From Acetobacteraceae bacterium (GTDB lineage Bacteria > Pseudomonadota > Alphaproteobacteria > Acetobacterales > Acetobacteraceae), in assembly GCA_025354865.1 (NCBI GenBank), contig JANXMB010000048.1, forward strand, positions 1 to 64,000: a DNA stretch of 64,000 bases. The letters run 5' to 3'. Position 1 is the stretch's first letter; every line of letters starts with the position of its first letter. The notes beneath the pieces were generated by a model. That model was not told where the DNA came from. It did no database searches and saw only the letters and a program-made list of their open reading frames with translations. Made by a program: the position numbers and the translations under genes. Positions 8,822 through 17,780 of the stretch are shown piece by piece.

Positions 8822-10209
8822 TGGACACGCGCGATCTTTCCATTGCCGCGATGGGCAAGGCCCTGCGGTCGGGTGCCGTTACATCGGTGCAGCTAACCCA
8901 GGACGCGCTGGCGCGGGTCGCGGCGCAGGACGGCGCGTTGCATGCCTTTGTACTGACGACCGGGGATCTGGCGCTGGCGCAGGCCCAACGCGCCGACGCC
9001 GAGTTGAATTCCGGCAGCGATCGCGGTCCGTTCCATGGCATTCCGTATGCCCTGAAGGACATTTACGACACGGCCAACATCCGCACGACCTGCCATTCCA
9101 AACTGCGGCTGCACAACGTGCCGAAAACCAACAGCGTCGTCGCCGGTCGGTTCGACGCGGCCGGCGCGGTCTTGTTGGGCAAGCTGGCGACGCACGAATT
9201 CGCCCTTGGCGGTCCCAGCTTCGACCTGCCCTTTCCGCCGGCCCGCAATCCCTGGAACCCCGAGCACGTGACCGGCGGATCGTCGTCCGGTTCGGCCACC
9301 GCGATCGCATCGCGCATGGTGCGGATGGCGATGGGGTCGGATACCGGCGGGTCGATCCGTGGTCCGGCGGCGTGGTGCGGGCTGGTGGGGATCAAGCCGA
9401 CCTACGGGCGTGTGTCGCGGCGCGGGGTCTTCCCCCTCTCCTGGGCATTGGATCACTGCGGGCCGCTTTCCCGCTCGGTCGAGGATTCGGTGCTGACCCT
9501 GCAATTATTGGCCGGGCACGATCCGTACGACGATGCCAGTGCCGATCTGCCGGTTCCGGACTACAGCGCCGATCTGAACAAAGGGGTGAAGGGGCTGCGG
9601 ATCGGCATTCCCCGCGACTTCTTCATCGGCGCCGCCGCAACGACGCACGACGTCCTCGCCGGGCTCGACCGCACGGCCGCGCAACTGCGCGACGCCGGGG
9701 CGATCGTGGAGGATATCGCCCTGCCGGATTACGCGCTGTTCGGCGCCGCCGGTCGGGTCATCATGATGGCCGAGGCTTTCGCCATCCACGAGCACGATCT
9801 GCAAACAAGGCTGCTGGATTTCGGCGAAATCACCGCCAATCGGTTCGTCCTGGGCGCGACCGTGCGATCGGCCGACTACCTCGCGGCGTTGCGGGTGCGA
9901 CGGGAACTGACCGAAGCGGTCAGCGACGCGTTGACGCGCTACGATGCGCTGCTGTGCCTGTCCGCGCTGAACACCGCGCCGCGCTTCGATGCCCCGGTGG
10001 ATGCGCTGTCCAGCGGCGCGCCGATGCAGACCATCCCGTTCAACGTGACCGGCCACCCGGCCATGAGCGTGCCGGTCGGGCTGGGATCGGACGGGTTGCC
10101 GGTCGGTGTGCAAATCGTCGGCCGTGCCTTCCAGGAAGCCATGGTCTTCCGCATCGGCCGCGCGGTGGAGACCCTGTCGGGGTGGGAGGGTGTGGCCCTC
10201 CCCGCCTGA
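8818..10209 (+). CDS. Amidase-signature hydrolase, AtzE-like
   Basis: This 463-residue amidase-signature enzyme has all three catalytic elements. Lys80 is in HGIPYALKDIYD, the cis-Ser region is GGSSSGSATAIA (about residues 153-164), and the nucleophile is near Ser179 in GSDTGGSIRGPA. The C-terminal NVTGHPAMSVPVG and LPVGVQIVGR segments are typical of the family. Together with the AtzG-like partner it resembles AtzE, which hydrolyses 1-carboxybiuret, but many such pairs in proteobacteria act on other amides or ureides. The ATG at 8818 overlaps the small gene by four bases. No other cyanuric-acid genes (atzD, atzF/H) are present, so the substrate is left open. Confidence 0.82.
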   Translation: MMDTRDLSIAAMGKALRSGAVTSVQLTQDALARVAAQDGALHAFVLTTGDLALAQAQRADAELNSGSDRGPFHGIPYALKDIYDTANIRTTCHSKLRLHNVPKTNSVVAGRFDAAGAVLLGKLATHEFALGGPSFDLPFPPARNPWNPEHVTGGSSSGSATAIASRMVRMAMGSDTGGSIRGPAAWCGLVGIKPTYGRVSRRGVFPLSWALDHCGPLSRSVEDSVLTLQLLAGHDPYDDASADLPVPDYSADLNKGVKGLRIGIPRDFFIGAAATTHDVLAGLDRTAAQLRDAGAIVEDIALPDYALFGAAGRVIMMAEAFAIHEHDLQTRLLDFGEITANRFVLGATVRSADYLAALRVRRELTEAVSDALTRYDALLCLSALNTAPRFDAPVDALSSGAPMQTIPFNVTGHPAMSVPVGLGSDGLPVGVQIVGRAFQEAMVFRIGRAVETLSGWEGVALPA

Positions 10210-10283
10210 TCGGCAGCGGCAGCGTTCGTGCCGGATTTCACACGCGCGGCGCGCGTTTTTCCTGTCGGTGCCGAGGCACAAAT

Positions 10284-10325
10284 TAGATCGCGATGCGTTC
10301 GCGCCGGCTCGCGTATCGCGATCTA
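10284..10325. repeat. 42-base palindromic intergenic repeat, copy 1
   Basis: Arms TAGATCGCGAT (10284-10294) and ATCGCGATCTA (10315-10325) are perfect inverted copies around a GC-rich 20-base loop. A near-identical 42-base unit lies at 51399-51440, also between genes and followed in both places by an ATTGTTTGTT-like tail. It sits 74 bases after the amidase stop and could act as a transcript-end hairpin or be a REP-like dispersed element. Confidence 0.75.
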
Positions 10326-10368
10326 CCCATTGTTTGTTGGCGATATTTTGCCCGGTCGTCGCGGTTTA

Positions 10369-10425
10369 GGCTCAGGACTTACTATTGGAGCCAGAGGACA
10401 ACGGTTGCTGGGACGCAGGGGCCGG
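10369..10425 (-). mobile_element. Terminal fragment of an IS5-type insertion sequence (C-terminal end)
   Basis: The octamer GGCTCAGG (10369-10376) opens a stretch that matches the end of the deleted element at 11862 at 25 of 32 positions. On the reverse strand the adjacent bases encode a short tail ending ATVVLWLQ and a stop, the same pattern as the VIFWL tail that ends IS5-group transposases. Nothing else of this copy is recognisable. The rest of 10210-10580 has no gene; it holds the palindromic repeat at 10284 and a less GC-rich stretch before fic. Confidence 0.5.
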
Positions 10426-10580
10426 TAGATCGGCAAGCAGACCTGCGGCACCGAACGAATTCAATCGAAGTTTCAAGGCACTGCAGGAAAATCGTAGATC
10501 GGCAGAGAGATCGGCAAATTCGGCTTCCGAATCGCGTTTTTTGTTTGTTTTCATTGAGCCTTTAGATTCTAAAGATCGGC

Positions 10581-11777
10581 ATGACAGCCGTTATCGAATC
10601 CCCATCGCGAATAGAGCCCTGCCTACTCGACGATGTGAACGCCGAGATCCTCGATCTCGTGGCGAAGCTCTCTGCTGCGACCAGCATGCTCGGAACACGG
10701 TTGCATCCGCGCTCAGCCGCCGGTTTGGCGGAGTCGGTCCGGATCATGAATTGCTATTACTCGAACCTGATCGAGGGCCATAACACGACGCCAAGGGAGA
10801 TTGAGCGTGCCCTTGCCGACAAGTTCGACGCCGCGCCAGAACGCCGTGACCTGCAGGTCGAAGCTCGTGCGCATATCCGGGTGCAGCGCGAGATCGATCG
10901 ATTGCATGCAGCCGGCGCCTTGCCAGATCCGGCCGCCGCCAGCTTCATCGCCTGGCTGCATCGTGCCTTCTACGAGGACGCGCCGGGGGCGATGCTGCTG
11001 ATCGGGCAAGGCGACCGCCAGGTGCATATGACCCCTGGCGCCTTCCGTTCGGCCGAGAGCCCAGACGTCGAGGTCGGACGGCATTTACCGCCATCAGGGA
11101 GCGTAATAGATGCCTTCATGTCACATTTCGAGCACCGGTATCGCTTTGCCGGCCTGGGAATGGGCCAACGGATCACGGCGATCGCAGCGGCGCACCACCG
11201 GCTGAATTACATCCACCCATTCCTGGACGGAAATGGCCGTGTCAGTCGCCTGATGAGCCATGCCATGACTTTGGAGGCCGGGATTGGTGCACATGGCCTC
11301 TGGTCGGTCTCGCGGGGCCTAGCGCGGGGGTTGGAGAGCCGTAGCGACTACAAGCGGATGATGGATCTTGCCGACTTCCCCCGGCAGGGGGATTTAGATG
11401 GCCGTGGGAACCTGTCACGCCGTGCGCTGGTGGATTTTACCACTTGGTTCTTGAAGGTCTGCCTCGACCAGGTGACCTTCATGGGCGAATTGTTCGCCCT
11501 CGACACGCTGGTCGATCGATTGAAGCTCTATGTCCGCAGCCGCGAGATGAAGCCGGAGGGCTTTGCCCTGCTGGAGCAGGTCCTGCAGCGCGGCGAGCTG
11601 CCACGAGGCGAGGCGACGCGCGTCACCGGCTTACGGGAACGCAGTGCCAGAGATCTGCTTGGAGCGCTCGTCGATGACGGCATTTTGGGATCGGACACCC
11701 CGAAAGGGCCGGTATCGCTGCGCTTTCCACTGGATACGGTTGAAGTGCTTTTCCCCAGCCTGTTCCCGAAAACATAG
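10581..11777 (+). CDS. Fic domain protein (class II, with N-terminal inhibitory motif)
   Basis: This 398-residue Fic protein transfers AMP (or a related nucleotide moiety) onto a target hydroxyl. The catalytic loop [13 protein letters not shown] at about residues 211-223 is a perfect HxFx(D/E)GNGRxxR motif. An inhibitory helix SNLIEGHN (Ser61 to Glu65-Gly66) precedes the Fic core, which places it in class II, where the protein inhibits itself in cis and needs no separate antitoxin. The C-terminal part (about 310-398) looks like a winged-helix domain ([27 protein letters not shown]). The gene stands alone between two IS-type ends, which suggests transfer. The target is unknown. Confidence 0.9.
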   Translation: MTAVIESPSRIEPCLLDDVNAEILDLVAKLSAATSMLGTRLHPRSAAGLAESVRIMNCYYSNLIEGHNTTPREIERALADKFDAAPERRDLQVEARAHIRVQREIDRLHAAGALPDPAAASFIAWLHRAFYEDAPGAMLLIGQGDRQVHMTPGAFRSAESPDVEVGRHLPPSGSVIDAFMSHFEHRYRFAGLGMGQRITAIAAAHHRLNYIHPFLDGNGRVSRLMSHAMTLEAGIGAHGLWSVSRGLARGLESRSDYKRMMDLADFPRQGDLDGRGNLSRRALVDFTTWFLKVCLDQVTFMGELFALDTLVDRLKLYVRSREMKPEGFALLEQVLQRGELPRGEATRVTGLRERSARDLLGALVDDGILGSDTPKGPVSLRFPLDTVEVLFPSLFPKT

Positions 11778-11861
11778 GCGCAGCACGAGCGCTTGCTTTA
11801 CGAGCATGCCATTCATGGCATGCACTTTATATTCCTCGCGACGGTATGCGGGATAAAGCGA

Positions 11862-12279
11862 GGCTCAGGACTCACTCTCGAAGCCAGAAGATAACGTTTG
11901 CGGCAGTGCGGTGCGCCTTGAGAGGCGTGCGATCGATCGTCGATTACTCGGGTTTGCTGCCCTCGGCGGCCAGGGCGGCAATAATACGTTCGAAGACGCC
12001 CACGCGGCTCCAGCGGACGAAGCGGTTGTAGAGCGTTTTGTGCGGCCCATAGCTGCGCGGTGCATCCTTCCACATCGCGCCGTTGCGAACGACGGAGACG
12101 ATCCCACCGATCACCCGCCGGTCGTCCACCCATCGCCGACCGCGAGAGCGCAGGAACTGGGGCGCCAAGCGGTCGATCTGTGCCCGAGAAAGTAGAGCAA
12201 CGGCGGACATCGCTCACCTCCGACGTCTCAGGAGTCGCATGCCCACGAGCCGAGGCAAGCCGCTTATGGGGCCTGAGCC
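11862..12279 (-). mobile_element. Internally deleted IS5-type element (MITE-like)
   Basis: This segment of about 418 bases is bounded by inverted GGCTCAGG (11862-11869) and CCTGAGCC (12272-12279). Reading on the reverse strand, the N-terminal third of an IS5-group transposase (12210 to about 11900) is joined directly to the last few codons of the gene and the right end. The central catalytic part is missing, so the element cannot move by itself but could be mobilised in trans. The terminal octamer is shared with the IS end at 10369 on the other side of the fic gene. No 3-4 base target duplication is convincing at these borders. Confidence 0.65.
11872..12210 (-). pseudogene. Truncated IS5-family transposase
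   Basis: The intact N-terminal 88 residues (12210-11944) contain FLRSRGRRWVDDRRVIGG, a WKDAPRSYGPHKTLYNRF segment and the WSRVGVFERI helix, all typical of the N-terminal domain of IS5/IS1031-group transposases. An in-frame TAA follows SKPE. The same frame then continues as IDRTPLKAHRTAA, which holds the first catalytic Asp region, and jumps straight to NVIFWLRE and a stop. That tail normally ends the protein some 130 residues later. The loss of the middle and the nonsense codon make it non-functional. Confidence 0.75.
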
Positions 12280-12360
12280 TAAGGTGCGCGTTCCGGTCCA
12301 TGTGCCGGCACGGCAATCGGGCGCCCTGGCGACGCCAGCACACCGTTCACGCCGAAGGGG

Positions 12361-13941
12361 TCAGCGATCGAGCCAGATATCCTCCCGCCGGTTGCCCGCG
12401 AACTGGCTGTCTTCCATCAGTGTCATGTTTTTCACGGCGGGCTTCCAGCAGGTACCCGCACGCACGTAGAACAGGATGGGACGCACAACGTCCTCGGCCA
12501 GCTTGCGCTCGATGGCCCAGAGCAATTGCTTACGCTTGGCAATGTCGGTTTCCAGCCATTGCTCGTCGATCATCTTATCCAGCGAGGCATCGCAGTAGTT
12601 ATCCCAGTTGAGATTCGAGCCGCATTTGTAATACGCATCGACGATCCCGCCGGGCTCCGGCCCACTCGTCTGGAGGTTGAACGCCAGCGTGTAATCCTTG
12701 CGGTAGACGCGGGGGAAAAATGCCGGGGTTTCCACCGTGTCCAGCTCGCTTTCGATATAGATTTCCTTGAGCTGATCCATCAGCAGGACGGCCGGCGCCT
12801 TATAGAATGACAGATCGCGCGTCATGACCTTGATCTTCAGCCGGTTCTCGGGTCCGTAGCCAAGGCCGCGCATGATCGCGCGTGCCTGCTCGCGGTTTTT
12901 CCGGACGTCGGGATCGTAGCCGGGTAGGGTTTTCAGCATCTCCGGCGGCATGCCCCAGAGTCCGCCGGGCGGCGGTTGAAACACGCCGCCAATGTCGCCC
13001 TGACCTTCGGCGATAATGTCGATGAAAGCCTGACGATCGATGCTGAGTGCCACCGCGCGGCGCAACTCGATGTTGTCGAACGGGGGTTTGGAGCGATTGA
13101 ACAGGATGTGACGGTTGACCCCGCCGGCCGGCACCATCTCGCAGATCGCATCGGATTTCTGGCTGCGGATGTTGCTGAGTTGCGGCGGAGTCAGTTGGTA
13201 CGGGAACGTCATGTCGAAACGCCCGGCGATAAACGCCAGGCCGGCGGTGCCAGGGTCGCGGACGATTATGTAGTCGATGCCATCGAGGTATGGCAGGCCG
13301 GGCTTCCAATAATCCGGGTTCCGCGCGACCTTGATATATTCGTTCGGTTTGAACTCGACGAATTTATAGGGGCCGGTGCCAATCGGTTGCGTGCGCATCG
13401 CGGCGGGTTTGACGTGACATGGGTAGATCACGGCGGTTCCGCCAGCCAGAATCATCGGAAACCAGGGCCGGGGCTGTTTCAGGTGAAACGTCACCTCGAA
13501 GTCGCCGTTGGCGGTCAGGCTATCGATATCCTGGGTTGCGACCTTGCGCGGATTGACGCGCAGCTTGTCGACCGATGTCTCCATCAGCAAGGCAAAGGTA
13601 CAGAGGACATCGCGGGCGGTGAATGGCGCGCCATCGTGGAACTTCACGCCTTCGCGGAGTTTGAAGGTCAGGGTGCGGTAATTGTCGCTCCAGGTCCAGG
13701 AAGACGCGAGATCGGGGACGATCCCGTCGATGTTGTTATGGGTTTTGTGCTGATCCATCATGATCAGGTTGTTGAACACACCGGCCATGGGGCCGAGAGA
13801 AAAGACCGTCGCCTCCTCCAGCACCGAGAGGCCGCCGGGGCTGTCGGGCGAGTACATGGTCAGGATGCCGCCGCGTTTCTGGGCGCTGGCCGGTGTGCAA
13901 AGCAGCAGCGCGACTGCTAAAAGGCAGAGGAATCGTGTCAT
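12361..13941 (-). CDS. Peptide-type ABC transporter substrate-binding protein (SBP_bac_5)
   Basis: This solute-binding protein of about 526 residues has a Sec signal peptide (MTRFLCLLAVALLLC, cleavage after PASA). The mature part starts KRGGILTMY and shows the SBP_bac_5 hallmarks LREGVKFHDGAPFTARDV, GTGPYKFVEFKPNEYIKVARNPDYW and RRAVALSIDRQAF. The start at 13941 is chosen over an upstream extension because it begins the signal peptide. No permease or ATPase is adjacent, so it is a second orphan binding protein beside the one at 2529. The 189 bases upstream of its start hold no gene. Ligand unknown; dipeptides, oligopeptides or opine-like compounds are possible. Confidence 0.88.
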   Translation of the reverse strand: MTRFLCLLAVALLLCTPASAQKRGGILTMYSPDSPGGLSVLEEATVFSLGPMAGVFNNLIMMDQHKTHNNIDGIVPDLASSWTWSDNYRTLTFKLREGVKFHDGAPFTARDVLCTFALLMETSVDKLRVNPRKVATQDIDSLTANGDFEVTFHLKQPRPWFPMILAGGTAVIYPCHVKPAAMRTQPIGTGPYKFVEFKPNEYIKVARNPDYWKPGLPYLDGIDYIIVRDPGTAGLAFIAGRFDMTFPYQLTPPQLSNIRSQKSDAICEMVPAGGVNRHILFNRSKPPFDNIELRRAVALSIDRQAFIDIIAEGQGDIGGVFQPPPGGLWGMPPEMLKTLPGYDPDVRKNREQARAIMRGLGYGPENRLKIKVMTRDLSFYKAPAVLLMDQLKEIYIESELDTVETPAFFPRVYRKDYTLAFNLQTSGPEPGGIVDAYYKCGSNLNWDNYCDASLDKMIDEQWLETDIAKRKQLLWAIERKLAEDVVRPILFYVRAGTCWKPAVKNMTLMEDSQFAGNRREDIWLDR

Positions 13942-14130
13942 GGTTGGCCCCCCTATCCGCCAGTCTTTTTGGGCTTGGTTCGGCGGATGGGACGCAGTCT
14001 GCATGCAGGAGCCGACAGGACGCAATGGACGGGTCGGTGCCTTTCAGGGATGTTGCATTCGAACGCCCCCCCCGCTCGTCACCGCCGGAGGGTGTCGACC
14101 GGCAAACGAACCGCGCGTGCGATTCGCGAT

Positions 14131-15942
14131 CTAGCCGGAAGCTGCCGCGAAATCGTCGTCTTCCAGGGCCAACACCCCGGCCGATCCGTGCATGACGGTA
14201 TGCGCCAGCCCGGCTGCCTGCGACAGGACGTGGTCGGCGTAGAACCGAGCGGTGCCGATCTTGGCGCGGTAGAACCCGGGTTCGTCGTTATCCCCCGCCG
14301 CCAACCGATCCGCCGCAGCCAAGGCCGCTCGGGCCGACTGCCAACCGCCCGCAACGATACCGAACAGGTTCAGCAACGGCACTGCCCCGGCCAATACGCC
14401 GCGCGGGTCGGTCGGGTTGGTCTCGACGATCCAGGCAATCGCCTGTTCCAACCGCGCGATGGCGTCGGCCAGCCCGGCGCGGATCGCGGCGAAATCGTCG
14501 CCCCCGGCTGCGTCGAGACGCGCCAACACCGCGCGCATCTCGGCGAATGCGGCGCGGGCGGCGGCGCCGCCATCCCGCAGGATTTTGCGGCCCACCAGAT
14601 CGTTTGCCTGGATCCCGGTCGTGCCCTCGTAAATCGCCAGAATGCGGGCATCGCGCAGGTATTGCGCCGCGCCGGTTTCCTCGATGAAGCCCATGCCGCC
14701 GTGGATCTGCACGCCGGTCGAGGCGATATCGATCGAGGTTTCGGTGCTCCAGCCTTTGACGATGGGAATCAGCAGATCGACCATCGACCGATTGCGCTCC
14801 CGTTCCGCAGCATCGGGATGGCGTTGCGCCAGATCTAGGGAAGCAGCGACGACATAAGCCAAAGCGCGCATCGCCTCGGTGCGAGATTTCATCGACATCA
14901 GCATCCGACGCACATCGGGATGCCGCAGGATCGGCACCCGACCGCCGCCGCGCACGCCGGCATCGTTACCCTGCACACGATTGCGGGCGTAATCGAGCGC
15001 GTGCTGAAACGCTCGTTCCGAAATGGCGACGCCCTGCAAGCCCACATCGAAGCGGGCGCGATTCATCATGATGAACATATATTCCAGGCCTCGATTGGTC
15101 TCCCCGACCAAGGTGCCGATTGCGCCTTCCTTGTCGCCGTATGCCATCACCGCCGTCGGGCTGGCATGAATGCCAAGCTTGTGTTCCAGGCCCACACAAT
15201 AGGCATCGTTGCGGGCGCCAAGCGAACCGTCGGCGCCGACCAGGAATTTCGGCACCACGAACAGGGAGATACCGCGCACACCCTCGGGCGCGTCGGGCAA
15301 GCGGGCGAGCACGAGATGGACGATATTCTCCGTCATGTCGTGGTCGCCGTAGGTGATAAAAATCTTCTGCCCATAAATACGGTAATGTTCACCATCCGGA
15401 ACCGCTCGGGTCCGGATGGCACCAAGGTCCGATCCGGCCTGCGGTTCGGTTAGGTTCATCGTGCCTGTCCAGGTGCCTTCGACCATTTTCGGCAGGTACA
15501 TGGCTTTTTGGGCGTCGGAGCCGACAAGGTGCAGCGCCTCGATGGCGCCAGTGGTGAGCAAGGGGCAGAGGGAAAACGCCATGTTGGCGGCGTTCCACAT
15601 CTCTTTTACCGCGGTGCCGAGCACGGCGGGCAGGCCCTGGCCGCCGTATTCGGGGTCGCAGCCGAGGGCGTTCCAACCGCCTTCGACGAACTGCTTATAG
15701 GCAGCGGCAAAACCGGCGGCGGTGTGCGCCCCGTCGGCATCGAGGCGGGCGCCTTCCTTGTCGCCGGAATGGTTCAACGGCGAGAGCACGGAGCCGGCGA
15801 ATTTCCCGGCTTCTTCCAGGATCGCGTCGATCAGGTCGGGTTCCGCGTGTTCGAAACCCGGCAGCGCCGCGATCCGATCCATGCCGACGAGGTCGTTCAG
15901 CACGAAGCGCATATCGCGCAGTGGCGCCGTGTATTCGGTCAT
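14131..15942 (-). CDS. Acyl-CoA dehydrogenase, long form (DmdC/AcdA-like)
   Basis: At 603 residues this is about 200 longer than a standard acyl-CoA dehydrogenase, which places it with the DmdC-like subfamily carrying an extra C-terminal domain. LTEPQAGSDLGAIRTRA and KIFITYGDHD form the FAD/substrate site, and the catalytic base is the Glu in ILAIYEGTTGIQANDL. IHGGMGFIEET is the subunit-interface motif. The enzyme oxidises an acyl-CoA to the enoyl-CoA in the cytoplasm, giving electrons to ETF. It follows the acyl-CoA synthetase on the same strand after 90 bases, so the product of that ligase is probably its substrate. The chain type is not determinable. Confidence 0.9.
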   Translation of the reverse strand: MTEYTAPLRDMRFVLNDLVGMDRIAALPGFEHAEPDLIDAILEEAGKFAGSVLSPLNHSGDKEGARLDADGAHTAAGFAAAYKQFVEGGWNALGCDPEYGGQGLPAVLGTAVKEMWNAANMAFSLCPLLTTGAIEALHLVGSDAQKAMYLPKMVEGTWTGTMNLTEPQAGSDLGAIRTRAVPDGEHYRIYGQKIFITYGDHDMTENIVHLVLARLPDAPEGVRGISLFVVPKFLVGADGSLGARNDAYCVGLEHKLGIHASPTAVMAYGDKEGAIGTLVGETNRGLEYMFIMMNRARFDVGLQGVAISERAFQHALDYARNRVQGNDAGVRGGGRVPILRHPDVRRMLMSMKSRTEAMRALAYVVAASLDLAQRHPDAAERERNRSMVDLLIPIVKGWSTETSIDIASTGVQIHGGMGFIEETGAAQYLRDARILAIYEGTTGIQANDLVGRKILRDGGAAARAAFAEMRAVLARLDAAGGDDFAAIRAGLADAIARLEQAIAWIVETNPTDPRGVLAGAVPLLNLFGIVAGGWQSARAALAAADRLAAGDNDEPGFYRAKIGTARFYADHVLSQAAGLAHTVMHGSAGVLALEDDDFAAASG

Positions 15943-16032
15943 GACAATTTTGCCCTTGTTTGCGGTCCGGACCGTTTTGCGATCCAGGTGGGGCCGTTCT
16001 TACCGGACCGAGCGGCGACCGCCTATCGGGAT

Positions 16033-17673
16033 TTACCCGATCGCGCTGGCGGATTTAGCCCGCTCCCGCAGCGCAAACTTCTGGATTTTTCCGGTCGAGG
16101 TCTTCGGCAAATCGCCGAACACATAGGCCCGCGGCACCTTGAAACCTGCCAGATGCTGGCGGCAGAAAACGCGCAGATCCTCGGCCGACACCGATGCCCC
16201 CGGCTTCAGTTCGACGAACGCACAGGGCGTCTCCCCCCATTTCTCGTCGGGTTGCGCGACCACGGCGGCGCTCAGGACGGCGGGGTGGCGGTACAACGCC
16301 TCCTCCACCTCGATCGACGAGATATTCTCGCCGCCGCTGATGATGATGTCCTTCGACCGATCGCGGATTTTCACGTAGCCGTCGGGCTGCATCACCGCGA
16401 GGTCGCCGCTGTGGAACCAACCGCCTTCGAACGCCTTCGCGGTGGACGCCGGATTGGACAGATACCCCTTCATGGTGATGTTGCCGCGCAACACGATCTC
16501 CCCCATCGTCTCCCCGTCCCAGGGCACCGGCTGCATCGTTTCTAGGTCGAGCACCGTCAGTGCCTCCTGCAACGGGGTGCGCACACCCTGGCGTCCGTTG
16601 CGTTCGGCCCGCTGGTCGATCGGCAGCGACTCCCAGGCGGCGTGCTTGGCACAGACCGACACCGGGCCGTAGACCTCGGTCAGGCCATAAACATGGGTCA
16701 GATCGATCCCGGCCTGTTCGGCGCCCTCGATAATCGCGGCCGGCGGCGCGGCGCCGGCAACCTGTCCGGCGATGCGATGGCCGATCCCTTCGCGCAGCGC
16801 CGGGTCGCAGTTGATCAGCAAGGAGTAAACGATCGGGGCGCCGCACATATGGGTGACGCCCTCGGTGCGAATGGCATCCCAGGCCGCTTTCGCCTCCACC
16901 CGCCGCAAGCACACATTCACCCCCGCCCGCTCGGCCACCGTCCAGGGGAAGGTCCAGCCGTTGCAATGGAACATCGGCAGCGTCCAAAGATACACCGCAT
17001 GGTGCGGCATGCCCCAATTCAGGATGTTGCTGACCGCGTTCAGATGCGCGCCGCGATGGTGGTACACCACACCCTTGGGATCGCCCGTGGTGCCCGAGGT
17101 ATAGTTCAGCGCGATCGCATCCCATTCGTCGTCCGGGTTCTGCCACGCGTATTCGGGATCGCCCTCGGCCAGGAAGGCGTCATAGGTCGTTGCGCCCAAC
17201 AGATCGCCGAACGGCCATTGCGGGTCGTCGACGTCGATCACCAGCGGCTTCTCGTCCAGCATGGCCAGGGCCGGCCCAACGACGGCGGAGAACTCGCGAT
17301 CCACAATCAGCACCCGCGCCCCGCCGTGCTTCAACATGAAGGCGATGGTTTCGGGATCGAGGCGGGTGTTCAGCGTGTTCAGCACCGCGCCGCACATCGG
17401 GACGCCGAAATGCGCCTCATACATCGGTGGGGTGTTCGGCAACATGACCGCAACGGTATCGTTCTTGCCAATGCCGCGCCGCGCCAGGGCCGAGGCCAGA
17501 CGGCGGCACCGCGCATAGGTCTGTGCCCAGGTATAGCGTTCGTCGCCATGCACCACGGACGGCTTGTCCGGATAGACGTAGGCCGCCCGCTCGATGAAGG
17601 TCAGCGGCGTCAACGCGGAAAAATTGGCCTGGTTTTTGTCCAGCCCATGCTGATACGCGGGATTTCCGGTCAT
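16033..17673 (-). CDS. Acyl-CoA synthetase (AMP-forming; DmdB-like)
   Basis: This 546-residue ANL-superfamily ligase activates a carboxylic acid to its CoA thioester through an acyl-AMP. YTSGTTGDPKGVVYHHRG is the ATP-binding P-loop. GWFHSGDLAVMQPDGYVKIRDRSKD covers the A7-A8 motifs and hinge, and PKTSTGKIQKFALR holds the catalytic Lys. The ATG at 17673 has GGAGGA with good spacing, and that Shine-Dalgarno lies inside an upstream in-frame start at 17685, so the later ATG is preferred. It lies between TRAP transporter genes and an acyl-CoA dehydrogenase on one strand, suggesting uptake, CoA activation and oxidation of one organic acid. Confidence 0.9.
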   Translation of the reverse strand: MTGNPAYQHGLDKNQANFSALTPLTFIERAAYVYPDKPSVVHGDERYTWAQTYARCRRLASALARRGIGKNDTVAVMLPNTPPMYEAHFGVPMCGAVLNTLNTRLDPETIAFMLKHGGARVLIVDREFSAVVGPALAMLDEKPLVIDVDDPQWPFGDLLGATTYDAFLAEGDPEYAWQNPDDEWDAIALNYTSGTTGDPKGVVYHHRGAHLNAVSNILNWGMPHHAVYLWTLPMFHCNGWTFPWTVAERAGVNVCLRRVEAKAAWDAIRTEGVTHMCGAPIVYSLLINCDPALREGIGHRIAGQVAGAAPPAAIIEGAEQAGIDLTHVYGLTEVYGPVSVCAKHAAWESLPIDQRAERNGRQGVRTPLQEALTVLDLETMQPVPWDGETMGEIVLRGNITMKGYLSNPASTAKAFEGGWFHSGDLAVMQPDGYVKIRDRSKDIIISGGENISSIEVEEALYRHPAVLSAAVVAQPDEKWGETPCAFVELKPGASVSAEDLRVFCRQHLAGFKVPRAYVFGDLPKTSTGKIQKFALRERAKSASAIG

Positions 17674-17780
17674 TGTTTCCTCCATGACGGATCGCCGCCC
17701 GTTTCGGGGGCTGTCCGAACCTGCGATCGACGGCTTCGACTATGCCGCCCGTCTTATCCTGCTCCTACGCTCGTCGCGGT

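Noticed and set aside
7669-10209. An 846-residue plus-strand frame
   Set aside because: The first part is antisense to pobA. The real gene is the amidase starting at 8818, with its AtzG-like partner before it.
8818-10209. GatA subunit of an amidotransferase
   Set aside because: No GatB/GatC is adjacent, and the small partner is AtzG-like with a coupled overlap.
14131-17673. A DMSP-degradation (dmdBC) locus
   Set aside because: DmdA and DmdD are absent and the DmdB/C-like branches are broad, so the substrate cannot be named.
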